The notes beneath the pieces were generated by a model. That model did not search any database, had not been told where the DNA came from, and was given only the letters and a program-made list of their open reading frames with translations. Made by a program: the position numbers and the translations under genes. A stretch of DNA of 8,551 nt from contig URQJ01000078.1 of assembly GCA_900549945.1 (NCBI GenBank), forward strand, positions 1 to 8,551, written 5' to 3'. Position 1 is the stretch's first letter, and every line of letters begins with the position of its first letter. Source of the stretch: an uncultured Oscillospiraceae bacterium (GTDB lineage Bacteria > Bacillota > Clostridia > Oscillospirales > Acutalibacteraceae). Of the stretch, positions 1-5,234 are shown piece by piece.

Positions 1-182
1 CTCTCAGAGTCTGTCTGGCTCTGCCCGTCTCGCACATCGAGGGTGACCAAAAAGCCGTAAAAATCCTCGCCCTCCAGATCCACCGCATCCCCGATGGAGC
101 GGGGCCACAGCATCCAGGCTGCAAAGGCCAGGACGGCCGCCGCCAGTAGGACCAGTACCACTCGCTTCACGCTTCGGGCCAT
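1..182 (-). CDS. N-terminal part of a membrane-anchored or secreted protein (runs off left edge)
   Basis: The family is not recognised. Only about 60 residues are present. They begin MARSVKRVVLVLLAAAVLAF, which is a short basic N-terminus followed by a hydrophobic helix (about residues 7-25), so this is a signal-anchor or signal peptide. An extracytoplasmic segment, WPRSIGDAVDLEGEDFYGFLV, follows. The start is the ATG read from 182-180. A GGAGG ribosome binding site sits a few bases upstream (about 188-192), which supports this start. The gene lies 34 bases downstream of the 36-residue membrane peptide on the same strand, so the two are probably co-transcribed. The product is probably anchored outside the membrane; no function can be given. 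This stretch lies on the far side of a suspected chimeric join, so it may come from another genome. Confidence 0.6.
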   Translation of the reverse strand, partial: MARSVKRVVLVLLAAAVLAFAAWMLWPRSIGDAVDLEGEDFYGFLVTLDVRDGQSQTDSE

Positions 183-216
183 GAAATCCCTCCTCTGCAA
201 ATAGGGCCGCCGGGGC

Positions 217-327
217 TCAGCCGCACTTGCGGACGCTGCCCAGCAGGGTCTCCAAAGCCATCAGCCCCACCAGCACAGCCAGCGCCGCCAGCAGGATCAA
301 CAGCCACTTCCACTTGCCGCGGATCAT
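217..327 (-). CDS. Small single-helix membrane peptide, 36 aa
   Basis: This short gene encodes a 36-residue peptide starting MIRGKWKWLLILLAALAVLV and ending SVRKCG. It has a basic, Trp-containing N-terminus, one hydrophobic helix (about residues 9-25) and a short tail with a Cys next to the C-terminus. A GGGGGCGGAGAG stretch immediately before the ATG is a plausible ribosome binding site. The gene lies 80 bases after the stop of the PflX-like gene and 34 bases before the next signal-anchored gene, all on one strand. The shape fits a small membrane protein, possibly one modulating the neighbouring membrane-anchored protein, but no family is recognised. It could also be a chance reading frame. 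The Shine-Dalgarno sequence and the clean hydrophobic profile favour a real gene. Confidence 0.5.
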   Translation of the reverse strand: MIRGKWKWLLILLAALAVLVGLMALETLLGSVRKCG

Positions 328-407
328 CTCTCCGCCCCCTCGGTCTTGTTTTTTTCAACATAACATAGGCCACGGAATTTGTCCATACCGCGTCTGAAGG
401 CAAGCAC

Positions 408-794
408 TCAAATTCCCCGCAGGTCAAAGGCCGGGGTGTACTCCTCCCTGGCCGACGTCCGCTCCTGGGTGTAGCCGTCGGTGATCCCGCAGTTTTCCAT
501 GTACTCCACTGCCGCCCGGTACTCCGCCTTGGTCACGTGGCGGGCCAGTTTCCCTTCTGCCCCTGGCTGGGGCGTATACTGGCTCATGAGGGAAAACAGC
601 ACCTCCCCGGGGCGGAAGCTCTCCGCCACCCAGTCGATGACTCTTCGGGTGTTCTCCAGTTCTCCCGGCAACAGAAGATGTCGGATCAACACACCCTGCT
701 TTAAAAGGCCGTTTTCCATCCGGTAAGGCCCGGTCTGGCGGAACATCTCCAGGATGGCCGCCTGGGCCGCCTCCGGGTAGTCCGCCGCGCCGGA
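408..794 (-). CDS. C-terminal part of a PflX-like radical SAM protein (5' end missing)
   Basis: The reading frame from about 794 down to the TGA at 408-410 gives SGAADYPEAAQAAILEMFRQ, continuing through GVLIRHLLLPGELENTRRVI, SLMSQYTP and finally EEYTPAFDLRGI. This pattern matches the C-terminal third of COG1313 (PflX, pyruvate formate-lyase-activating-enzyme-like) radical SAM proteins. In those, GVLIRHL-LPG, SLMSQYTP and the final EEY-P-FDL are characteristic. The CxxxCxxC cluster region and the N-terminal two thirds are absent. Upstream of about 794 the frame no longer resembles the family, and another frame carries a different domain. I read this as a true gene cut by a chimeric join, though a deletion-derived pseudogene is possible. 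Members are thought to be radical-generating Fe-S enzymes; their substrate is not established. Confidence 0.75.
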   Translation of the reverse strand, partial: SGAADYPEAAQAAILEMFRQTGPYRMENGLLKQGVLIRHLLLPGELENTRRVIDWVAESFRPGEVLFSLMSQYTPQPGAEGKLARHVTKAEYRAAVEYMENCGITDGYTQERTSAREEYTPAFDLRGI

Positions 795-797
795 ATC
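785..797. other. Probable chimeric junction between unrelated gene fragments
   Basis: On the minus strand the PflX-like frame (SGAADYPEAA) is convincing only up to about 794. The GyrI-like frame (ETQEIPAR) is convincing only down to about 785. The two are in different frames and meet in a short shared GC-rich stretch (ccgccgcgccgg). Neither protein has its missing half on the other side. The adapter at the opposite end of the window shows that library artefacts are present in this contig. Confidence 0.55.
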
Positions 798-898
798 TCC
801 TGCGTTTCTATTCCCGCAGGAATCTCGCCGCCCGTGTAGTCGCCCGCAATCCAGTGCGAAAAGTCCTGCGCCCCCTCATCCATACAGATCCCGTACCG
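785..898 (-). pseudogene. Fragment resembling a GyrI-like effector-binding domain
   Basis: About 38 residues, starting RYGICMDEGAQDFSHWIAGD and followed by YTGGEIPAGIETQEIPAR, resemble the second half of GyrI-like small-molecule-binding domains. Those are found alone or at the C-terminus of AraC-family regulators, where the pattern is RYGIC...F.Y.IG...PEG.E...IPA..W. The expected continuation after IPAR (usually a Trp followed by hydrophobic residues) is replaced by low-complexity Arg/Pro residues exactly where the PflX-like frame takes over. Upstream of 898 the frame (MRPGCPCPGAACTVG) does not resemble the domain and no ribosome binding site is visible. It is therefore a fragment lacking both ends. 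The assignment rests on a short match. Confidence 0.4.
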
Positions 899-1112
899 GC
901 CGACGGTGCACGCCGCGCCGGGGCACGGGCACCCCGGCCGCATGCGCCTGCACGGCCGTACTGTTATTATACCACACGGCGACACGGCGCCGTCCTGTCC
1001 GCGCCCGCGTATTTTTGTCCGCCGCCCGGCCCCGCTTCACAGCGGCAGTGCGCCCGTCGGCAGAAAAGACCGCCCCGCACTGCGCAGGCCCGCGGCGGAA
1101 CCGGACGCAGCC
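899..1112. other. Stretch without a supported gene downstream of the repair operon
   Basis: This GC-rich stretch follows the stop codon of the DUF4130-type gene. All frames through it give Arg/Pro/Ala-rich translations with no ribosome binding site and no recognisable family. There is no clear intrinsic terminator: a weak GTGCG/CGCAC pairing around 1050-1081 has mismatched inner bases and no T-run. The only notable signal is a TGGTATAAT element on the minus strand, listed separately. Confidence 0.5.
966..974 (-). promoter_or_regulatory. Extended -10 promoter-like element
   Basis: Read on the minus strand, this is TGG-TATAAT, a perfect -10 hexamer with the TGn extension. No good -35 lies 16-18 bases upstream (GACGGC at 17 bases). 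Transcription would run leftward into the GyrI-like fragment, where no ribosome binding site or convincing start follows. The promoter may therefore have lost its own gene at a join. Confidence 0.35.
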
Positions 1113-1871
1113 CTACACCAAGTGTCCCAGCTCCGGCGTATCGCGCCAGTACCGTTTCGGCATGTGCGTTCTCCGGCAGACATCGTTGCGTCTTCCTTCA
1201 ATCCCCACCGTGTCGTAAAACGTCCGCCACATCGCGCGGCAGCGCTGCTCTCCCGGCGATTCGGGCGGCAGCTCGACCGTATCCGCGCGCAGGATCGCCG
1301 GCTCGCCGTCCTTGTAGAGCAGGGCAAGCCTGTGCGTGCGGTCGAAGATCATGAAATTCTCGCCGGAAAAGCGCGAGATGAAGTGCGGCGCGATGACCGG
1401 CAGGACGTTGTTTTTCGGCTCGATCTGCGCGATCAGCACGTCGCCGCACTCCGCAAAGCGCAGAAACCCCAGAAACAGGTGCGCCTCTCGCCCGAGAAAT
1501 TTCACGGCCTTGTCCAGCGTGTGGACGACCGGGTCGGCCAGCATGCCGCATACCGGCCGGCCCACCCTGTAGCCGAGCCGCATAAAGGCGAGCATATGCT
1601 TTTCCCGCTGCGGCAGACAGGTGAGAAACGCGCGCTCGAGCAGGTCCTGCGCCTCTAGCCCCATTTTCTTCGGGATCGAGACGCGCACGCGCTCCGCGCG
1701 CTTCCTGTCCGTCTCGATGTACTTTGCGCCGAACAGCGCGGTCTGGTCCGCCGCGTCGGCCGCACAGATCGAAACCGGGTCCTCATGCTCGGCAAAGCTC
1801 TCGAACACGCAGGAGAGAAAGCCCATGTAGGTGCCGTCGTAGTAGTAGATTACAGCTGGCCGGTCAGACAT
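1113..1871 (-). CDS. DUF4130-type protein, partner of the DNA-repair radical SAM protein
   Basis: This 252-residue protein begins MSDRPAVIYYYDGTYMGFLS, has a middle PVIAPHFISRFSGENFMIFDRTH and ends HMPKRYWRDTPELGHLV. It matches the family known as DUF4130 or TIGR03915 ('probable DNA metabolism protein') in order and length. Family knowledge: members occur next to a radical SAM protein of the TIGR03916 type, and some are fused to a uracil-DNA-glycosylase domain. A role in DNA repair or modification is therefore assumed, but the reaction is unknown. Here the gene overlaps the end of the radical SAM gene by 22 bases. Its AGGAGG ribosome binding site (1882-1887, 10 bases before the ATG) lies inside that upstream coding region, so translation is probably coupled. 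It is the last gene of the SOS-type operon. There is no signal peptide or membrane segment, so the product is cytoplasmic. No QxxLF clamp motif was found in it, unlike its two neighbours. Confidence 0.88.
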   Translation of the reverse strand: MSDRPAVIYYYDGTYMGFLSCVFESFAEHEDPVSICAADAADQTALFGAKYIETDRKRAERVRVSIPKKMGLEAQDLLERAFLTCLPQREKHMLAFMRLGYRVGRPVCGMLADPVVHTLDKAVKFLGREAHLFLGFLRFAECGDVLIAQIEPKNNVLPVIAPHFISRFSGENFMIFDRTHRLALLYKDGEPAILRADTVELPPESPGEQRCRAMWRTFYDTVGIEGRRNDVCRRTHMPKRYWRDTPELGHLV

Positions 1872-3154
1872 TTTACGGAATCCTCCTTTGTCGGCGCGAA
1901 CAGCGAGAGCTGCTCGGGCATTTCAGGCTGAAGGCCGCCCTGCGGCAGGCCGCGGTCGCGCAGGGCGCCGGCGAGCACGGCGGGGTTATCCGTGCGGATG
2001 CGGCTGATCGATCTGCCCTGGCAGGTGATGAAGTAATTCGCGCGCTTGAGCACGACGCCGAGCCGGCGGAGCCCCTCGAAGTCGAGCTTCGCCGTGCGGC
2101 GCGCCCGCAGGATGCGCTTTGCGCTCGTCACACCGATGCCCGGCACGCGCAGCAGCTTTTCGTACGGCGCGCGGTTGACCTCCACGGGGAATTCTTCCGG
2201 GTGGTTCACGGCCCAGTTACATTTCGGGTCGAGCTGCGGGTCGAAATCCGGGTGCGCGTCGTCGAGGATCTCGCCCGCCGTGAAGCCGTAAAAGCGCAGC
2301 AGCCAGTCGGCCTGATAGAGCCGGTGCTCCCGCAGCAGCGGCGGCGCGGTGTTCAGCGCCGGCAGGCTGCGGTCCTCTATGAGCGGGATATACGCCGAAT
2401 AAAACACGCGCTTCAAGGCGTATTTCCTGTAAAGCCCCTCGGTGAGATGCAAAATGCGCCGGTCGCTCTCGGGCGTCGCGCCGACGATCATCTGGGTGGA
2501 CTGCCCGCCGGGCACGAAGCGCGGCGCGCTGCGGTACCGCACGAGGTCGTGCGCGTTCTCGCGGATGCCGTCCCGGATGCGCGTCATCGGCGCGAGGATA
2601 CTCTCCTTCGTTTTCTGCGGCGCGAGGCGCGTGAGGCTCTCGCTCGAGGGCAGCTCGATATTGACGCTCATGCGGTCCGCAAGCAGCCCGAGCGCCCGGA
2701 TCAGCGCTTCATCCGCGCCGGGGATCGCCTTCACGTGGATGTAGCCGCCGAAGCGGTACTCCCGGCGCAGAATGTGCAGCGTTTCTAACATCAGCTCGCA
2801 GGTGTAATCCGGCGTGCCGACGACCGCCGAGCTCAGAAACAGCCCCTCAATGTAGTTGCGGCGGTAAAAACTGACCGTGAGGTCGGCGAGCTCCCGCGGG
2901 CGGAATGCCGCGCGCGCCGTCTCGTTCGTGCGCCGGTTCAGGCAGTAGGCGCAGTCGTAGGCACACGCGTTGCTCATCAGCACCTTTAAAAGCGAGATGC
3001 ACCGGCCGTCGCTCGCGAAGCTGTGGCAGATGCCGCACGCGGCGGCGGAGCCAATGCCGCCCTGCACGCCCGCGCGGTCAACGCCGCTCGAGGTGCAGGC
3101 CACATCGTATTTTGCCGCGTCCGTCAGGATGCGCAGCTTTTCCATCGTGTCCAT
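1850..3154 (-). CDS. Putative DNA modification/repair radical SAM protein with helix-hairpin-helix
   Basis: This 434-residue protein carries the radical SAM cluster motif CAYDCAYC (Cys64, 68 and 71), which binds the [4Fe-4S] cluster that cleaves S-adenosylmethionine. The order and partner gene match the TIGR03916 family (rSAM linked to UDG-type proteins). A helix-hairpin-helix (LLRVPGIGVTSAKRIL, about residues 334-349) suggests binding to DNA without sequence preference. Further cysteines at 20, 40, 43 and 52, just before the cluster, could bind a second metal centre. QLSLF (415-419) near the C-terminus fits the bacterial sliding-clamp motif. I chose the ATG read from 3154-3152. The AGGAGG at 3162-3167 is 7 bases away from it, but only 1 base from the alternative in-frame GTG at 3160. 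That ribosome binding site overlaps the polymerase stop codon, so the two genes are tightly coupled. The substrate is unknown. Confidence 0.9.
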   Translation of the reverse strand: MDTMEKLRILTDAAKYDVACTSSGVDRAGVQGGIGSAAACGICHSFASDGRCISLLKVLMSNACAYDCAYCLNRRTNETARAAFRPRELADLTVSFYRRNYIEGLFLSSAVVGTPDYTCELMLETLHILRREYRFGGYIHVKAIPGADEALIRALGLLADRMSVNIELPSSESLTRLAPQKTKESILAPMTRIRDGIRENAHDLVRYRSAPRFVPGGQSTQMIVGATPESDRRILHLTEGLYRKYALKRVFYSAYIPLIEDRSLPALNTAPPLLREHRLYQADWLLRFYGFTAGEILDDAHPDFDPQLDPKCNWAVNHPEEFPVEVNRAPYEKLLRVPGIGVTSAKRILRARRTAKLDFEGLRRLGVVLKRANYFITCQGRSISRIRTDNPAVLAGALRDRGLPQGGLQPEMPEQLSLFAPTKEDSVKCLTGQL

Positions 3155-3165
3155 TCTCACCCCTC

Positions 3166-4413
3166 CTACACCGCCACGCCCTTGAACGGGTTCTCGATGT
3201 GCGTGCGGCGGCGCGCATCCTCGGTTTCAAACAGCCCGCTGTGCATGCGCTGGATGCCGCGCTCGATCACGCCGTCGCCGTACTTGCAGCGCAGAAAATC
3301 CACCGCCGTCTCGAGCTTCTGCATCCGCTGGCCGCGCGCCGCGTCGCTGAACAGCGAGCACTGCGTCATGCCGAGCGGCACGAGCGACGAAACACGCACG
3401 CCGATGCTGCGGATCGATTCCCCCGTGTGGTGCGCCCGAAACAGCCCGTAGGCCGCGCGGAAGATACTCTCCGAATCGGCGACCGCCACATCGAGCATTT
3501 TCTGCCGCTGGTATGTCTCGAGGTTGTACTTGCGCACCGAAAGCTGCACGTTGTAGCCGCTCAGACCCTTTTCTCGCAGGCGGTGCGCGACGCTCTCCGA
3601 AAGCACGTACAGTTCCGCGCGGATCTCGCCGTCGTCGCGCAGGTCGTGGATCGCCGTCGTACTGTTGCTGACGCTCTTCAGCGGCTCCTCCGCGCCGATG
3701 TGCGCGACCGGCGCCGTGTCCCCGCCGTTCGCATAAAGGCTGAGCTGTTCGCCGTTTTTCCCAAACAGCTTTCGAAGAAGCCCGCGGTCGGCGCGCGCGA
3801 CGTCGCCGATCGTCCGCATGCCGTATTTGAGCAGCGCCGCCTGCGTCGAGCGGCCGACGAAGAGAAGCTGCGCCGCATCGAGCGGCCAAACGAGCGCACG
3901 GAAATTCTCCCGCGTGAATTCGGTGACGGCGTCCGGCTTTTTGTAGTCGCTGCCGAGCTTCGCGAAAATCTTGTTGAATGAGACGCCGACCGAAACCGTG
4001 AGCCCGAGCTCCTCCCGGACGCGCCGGCGGATCTCCTCCGCGATCTCGCGCCCGCTGCCGAAAAGCCGCGTGCTGCCGGTCACATCGAGCCAGCACTCGT
4101 CGAGGCCGAAGCTCTCCACCATATCGGTGTACTGCGCGTAGATCGCTTTTGCGAGCCGCGAATACTTCGCGTAGCGGTCGAAATGCGGCGGCACGAAGCG
4201 GATGCCCGGGCACTTGCGCTCGGCCTCCCAGAGCGCCTCCGCCGTTTTGACGCCCTTCGCCTTAGCCAGCATATTTTTCGCGAGCACGATGCCGTGCCGG
4301 CGCTCCTTGTCGCCGCCGACCGCCATCGGGATATCCCGCAGAGCGGGGTCGTACAGCGTTTCGACCGACGCGTAGAAGTTGTTCATGTCGATGTGCAGGA
4401 TCACGCGGTCCAC
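3166..4413 (-). CDS. dinB: Y-family translesion DNA polymerase (DinB / Pol IV type)
   Basis: This 415-residue polymerase copies past damaged template bases. The palm motif HIDMNNFYASVE supplies Asp9 and the steric-gate aromatic Tyr14. SFGLDECWLD supplies the catalytic Asp105-Glu106. The middle VSVGVSFNKIFAKLGSDYKKPD is the family's conserved core segment, and a helix-hairpin-helix thumb (about 190-215) and a little-finger domain follow. QCSLF at 351-355 fits the sliding-clamp binding motif. The length is normal for Pol IV. The start is GTG (4413-4411), with AGGAGG at 4421-4426 spaced 7 bases away; no better start lies nearby. It heads an operon with the radical SAM and DUF4130 genes. The promoter contains a LexA box, so damage-induced expression is inferred. 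The closest subtype could be another SOS Y-family polymerase, so the symbol marks the type, not orthology. Confidence 0.95.
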   Translation of the reverse strand: MDRVILHIDMNNFYASVETLYDPALRDIPMAVGGDKERRHGIVLAKNMLAKAKGVKTAEALWEAERKCPGIRFVPPHFDRYAKYSRLAKAIYAQYTDMVESFGLDECWLDVTGSTRLFGSGREIAEEIRRRVREELGLTVSVGVSFNKIFAKLGSDYKKPDAVTEFTRENFRALVWPLDAAQLLFVGRSTQAALLKYGMRTIGDVARADRGLLRKLFGKNGEQLSLYANGGDTAPVAHIGAEEPLKSVSNSTTAIHDLRDDGEIRAELYVLSESVAHRLREKGLSGYNVQLSVRKYNLETYQRQKMLDVAVADSESIFRAAYGLFRAHHTGESIRSIGVRVSSLVPLGMTQCSLFSDAARGQRMQKLETAVDFLRCKYGDGVIERGIQRMHSGLFETEDARRRTHIENPFKGVAV

Positions 4414-4420
4414 GGCTTTC

Positions 4421-4426
4421 CCTCCT
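4421..4426 (-). promoter_or_regulatory. Ribosome binding site fixing the GTG start of the polymerase
   Basis: AGGAGG on the minus strand, within GAGGAGGG, sits 7 bases before the GTG codon. It justifies using this non-ATG start. Confidence 0.8.
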
Positions 4427-4443
4427 CAAGGAAACTTTATTCG

Positions 4444-4455
4444 GAACATGCGTTG
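4444..4455 (-). promoter_or_regulatory. Second, imperfect LexA-like box in the leader
   Basis: The plus strand reads GAACATGCGTTG, which differs at one base from the palindromic GAAC-N4-GTTC pattern of Firmicutes LexA boxes. It lies 36 bases from the perfect box, downstream of the expected transcription start of the polymerase operon. It could be a weaker second operator or a chance match. Confidence 0.4.
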
Positions 4456-4484
4456 CAAATATTCGTTCGCTTCCGTTTGATTTT

Positions 4485-4513
4485 ATTATAGAACGTGCGT
4501 TCTCAAAAGTCAA
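4485..4513 (-). promoter_or_regulatory. Sigma-A promoter of the polymerase operon
   Basis: On the minus strand, TTGACT (4508-4513) and TATAAT (4485-4490) are separated by exactly 17 bases. The -10 is perfect and the -35 has one mismatch. Transcription should start around 4477-4480 and run into the polymerase gene. The spacer is largely taken up by the LexA box, so a bound repressor would block RNA polymerase directly. Confidence 0.85.
4491..4502. promoter_or_regulatory. LexA (SOS) box in the promoter spacer
   Basis: GAACGTGCGTTC has both half-sites perfect (GAAC-N4-GTTC), as in the LexA/DinR box of Gram-positive bacteria (consensus around GAACATATGTTC). It lies directly against the -10 hexamer, between -35 and -10. 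This is the classic place for repression of a damage-inducible gene, and it fits a translesion polymerase as first gene. Confidence 0.8.
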
Positions 4514-4748
4514 GAGGAATTTTCGCCCATTTTTGGCATGCGGCGCGCACCGGCCCCCACCGCCTGCCCGAGCATTTTCTGCGCGGGCTGCCCCGAAACA
4601 TCCGCCCGCGGCAGGATCCGCACTAAGCGGGACGCACTCGGCACACCCAACACGCAAAGCCTCCCGCGCTTTGCCGGCGAGCCGCGCGCTGTTTCGGGCC
4701 GCTATAAGAATAAACTGTAAATTTACTATTAAAGAACTTGCGGCTTTC
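4514..4748. other. Intergenic region between divergent promoters
   Basis: About 235 bases separate the two divergent promoters. The left two thirds are GC-rich with no coding signal: open frames here are Ala/Pro/Arg-rich and lack ribosome binding sites. The right part (about 4700-4748) is AT-rich and contains the 10-base palindrome gtaaatttac (4717-4726). That palindrome could be an upstream operator for the rightward operon, but nothing supports a specific regulator. Confidence 0.5.
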
Positions 4749-4777
4749 TTGAAAATCACCGGCGGCCGCATTATACT
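4749..4777 (+). promoter_or_regulatory. Sigma-A promoter of the rightward operon
   Basis: TTGAAA (4749-4754) and TATACT (4772-4777) are separated by 17 bases. The expected start of transcription is near 4784, giving a leader of about 30 bases that holds the AGGAG ribosome binding site (4797-4801) of the first gene. No LexA-type box is present, so the two divergent operons appear to be controlled separately. Confidence 0.75.
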
Positions 4778-4812
4778 AATGAAAGTAACATTTCAAAGGA
4801 GCGTGTTCTCGC

Positions 4813-5211
4813 GTGTTTTTGGAAAAACTGAGACGATTTATGTACGGGCGCTACGGAACGGATACGCTGAATCTCGTCCTGCTCATCGCCGGGCTTGTGG
4901 TGGCGTTCATCGCGCAGCTCACGCGTTTCTGGCCGCTGACCTTCGTCGCCTACGCGCTGTACATCTATGCGATCTTCCGCATGCTCTCCCGCAATACAGC
5001 CCAGCGGCAAAAAGAATATTATTCTTTTCTAAAAGTGTGGACACCGCTGCAAAAATGGTTTAGAATTAGGAAAACGGCGTTTCGGGAGCGCAAGCAGTAC
5101 AAATACTTCAAGTGCCCGAACTGCCGCCAGCAGCTTCGTGCGCCGCGCGGCCGCGGAAAGATCCGCGTCACCTGCCAGCGCTGCCGCAAGGAGTTCAATC
5201 AAAAAACCTAA
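4813..5211 (+). CDS. Two-helix membrane protein with C-terminal zinc ribbon, 132 aa
   Basis: The function is unknown. Two hydrophobic helices (about residues 19-35 and 39-56) form a short hairpin in the membrane, followed by a basic, Tyr- and Arg-rich linker. The C-terminal zinc ribbon has CPNC (Cys101, Cys104) and CQRC (Cys121, Cys124) joined by a basic loop, LRAPRGRGKIRVT. The ribbon most likely faces the cytoplasm. Similar zinc-ribbon membrane proteins occur in Clostridia as 'hypothetical' genes, to my knowledge without a known role. The start is GTG at 4813, 11 bases after AGGAG. An upstream in-phase start is not supported because it would lie at or before the promoter. It is first in an operon, 23 bases ahead of the oxidoreductase gene. 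A role as membrane-tethered nucleic-acid or protein-binding adaptor is speculation. Confidence 0.8.
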   Translation: MFLEKLRRFMYGRYGTDTLNLVLLIAGLVVAFIAQLTRFWPLTFVAYALYIYAIFRMLSRNTAQRQKEYYSFLKVWTPLQKWFRIRKTAFRERKQYKYFKCPNCRQQLRAPRGRGKIRVTCQRCRKEFNQKT

Positions 5212-5234
5212 AAAAACGGAGGAGTAGGAACAGT

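Noticed and set aside
1050..1081. Hairpin after the repair operon as a terminator
   Set aside because: Only the outer five pairs match, the inner bases do not pair, and no T-run follows.
906..1658. Rightward open frame (about 250 codons) across the gap and the DUF4130 gene
   Set aside because: It overlaps a conserved gene on the other strand, has a Pro/Arg/His-rich translation and shows no ribosome binding site.
1724..2788. Long rightward open frame (about 354 codons) opposite the radical SAM and DUF4130 genes
   Set aside because: Arg/Ala/His-rich translation without a family match or ribosome binding site. It mirrors the codon bias of the well-supported leftward genes.
3155..3160. GTG start for the radical SAM protein two codons upstream of the chosen ATG
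   Set aside because: The ribosome binding site would be only 1 base away; the ATG at 3154 has the normal 7-base spacing.
2905..3981. Long rightward open frame (about 358 codons) opposite the polymerase
   Set aside because: Antisense to an intact Pol IV-type gene, with an Arg-rich low-complexity translation and no start signals.
3227..4213. Second leftward open frame (about 328 codons) within the polymerase gene
   Set aside because: Same-strand shifted frame of a GC-rich gene, with an Arg/Gly/Ala-rich product and no recognisable domain.
4717..4726. 10-base palindrome gtaaatttac as an operator
   Set aside because: Short AT-rich palindromes arise easily by chance. It does not match the LexA box and has no second copy that I could find.
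4533..5063. Rightward open frame across the intergenic region and promoter
   Set aside because: It would begin upstream of the promoter, is Ala/Pro/Arg-rich, and overlaps the zinc-ribbon gene in another frame.
5112..5234. Longer N-terminus for the Gfo/Idh/MocA protein
   Set aside because: The extension overlaps the zinc-ribbon gene and carries no family residues. The ATG at 5235 has a strong ribosome binding site and begins exactly at the Rossmann strand.
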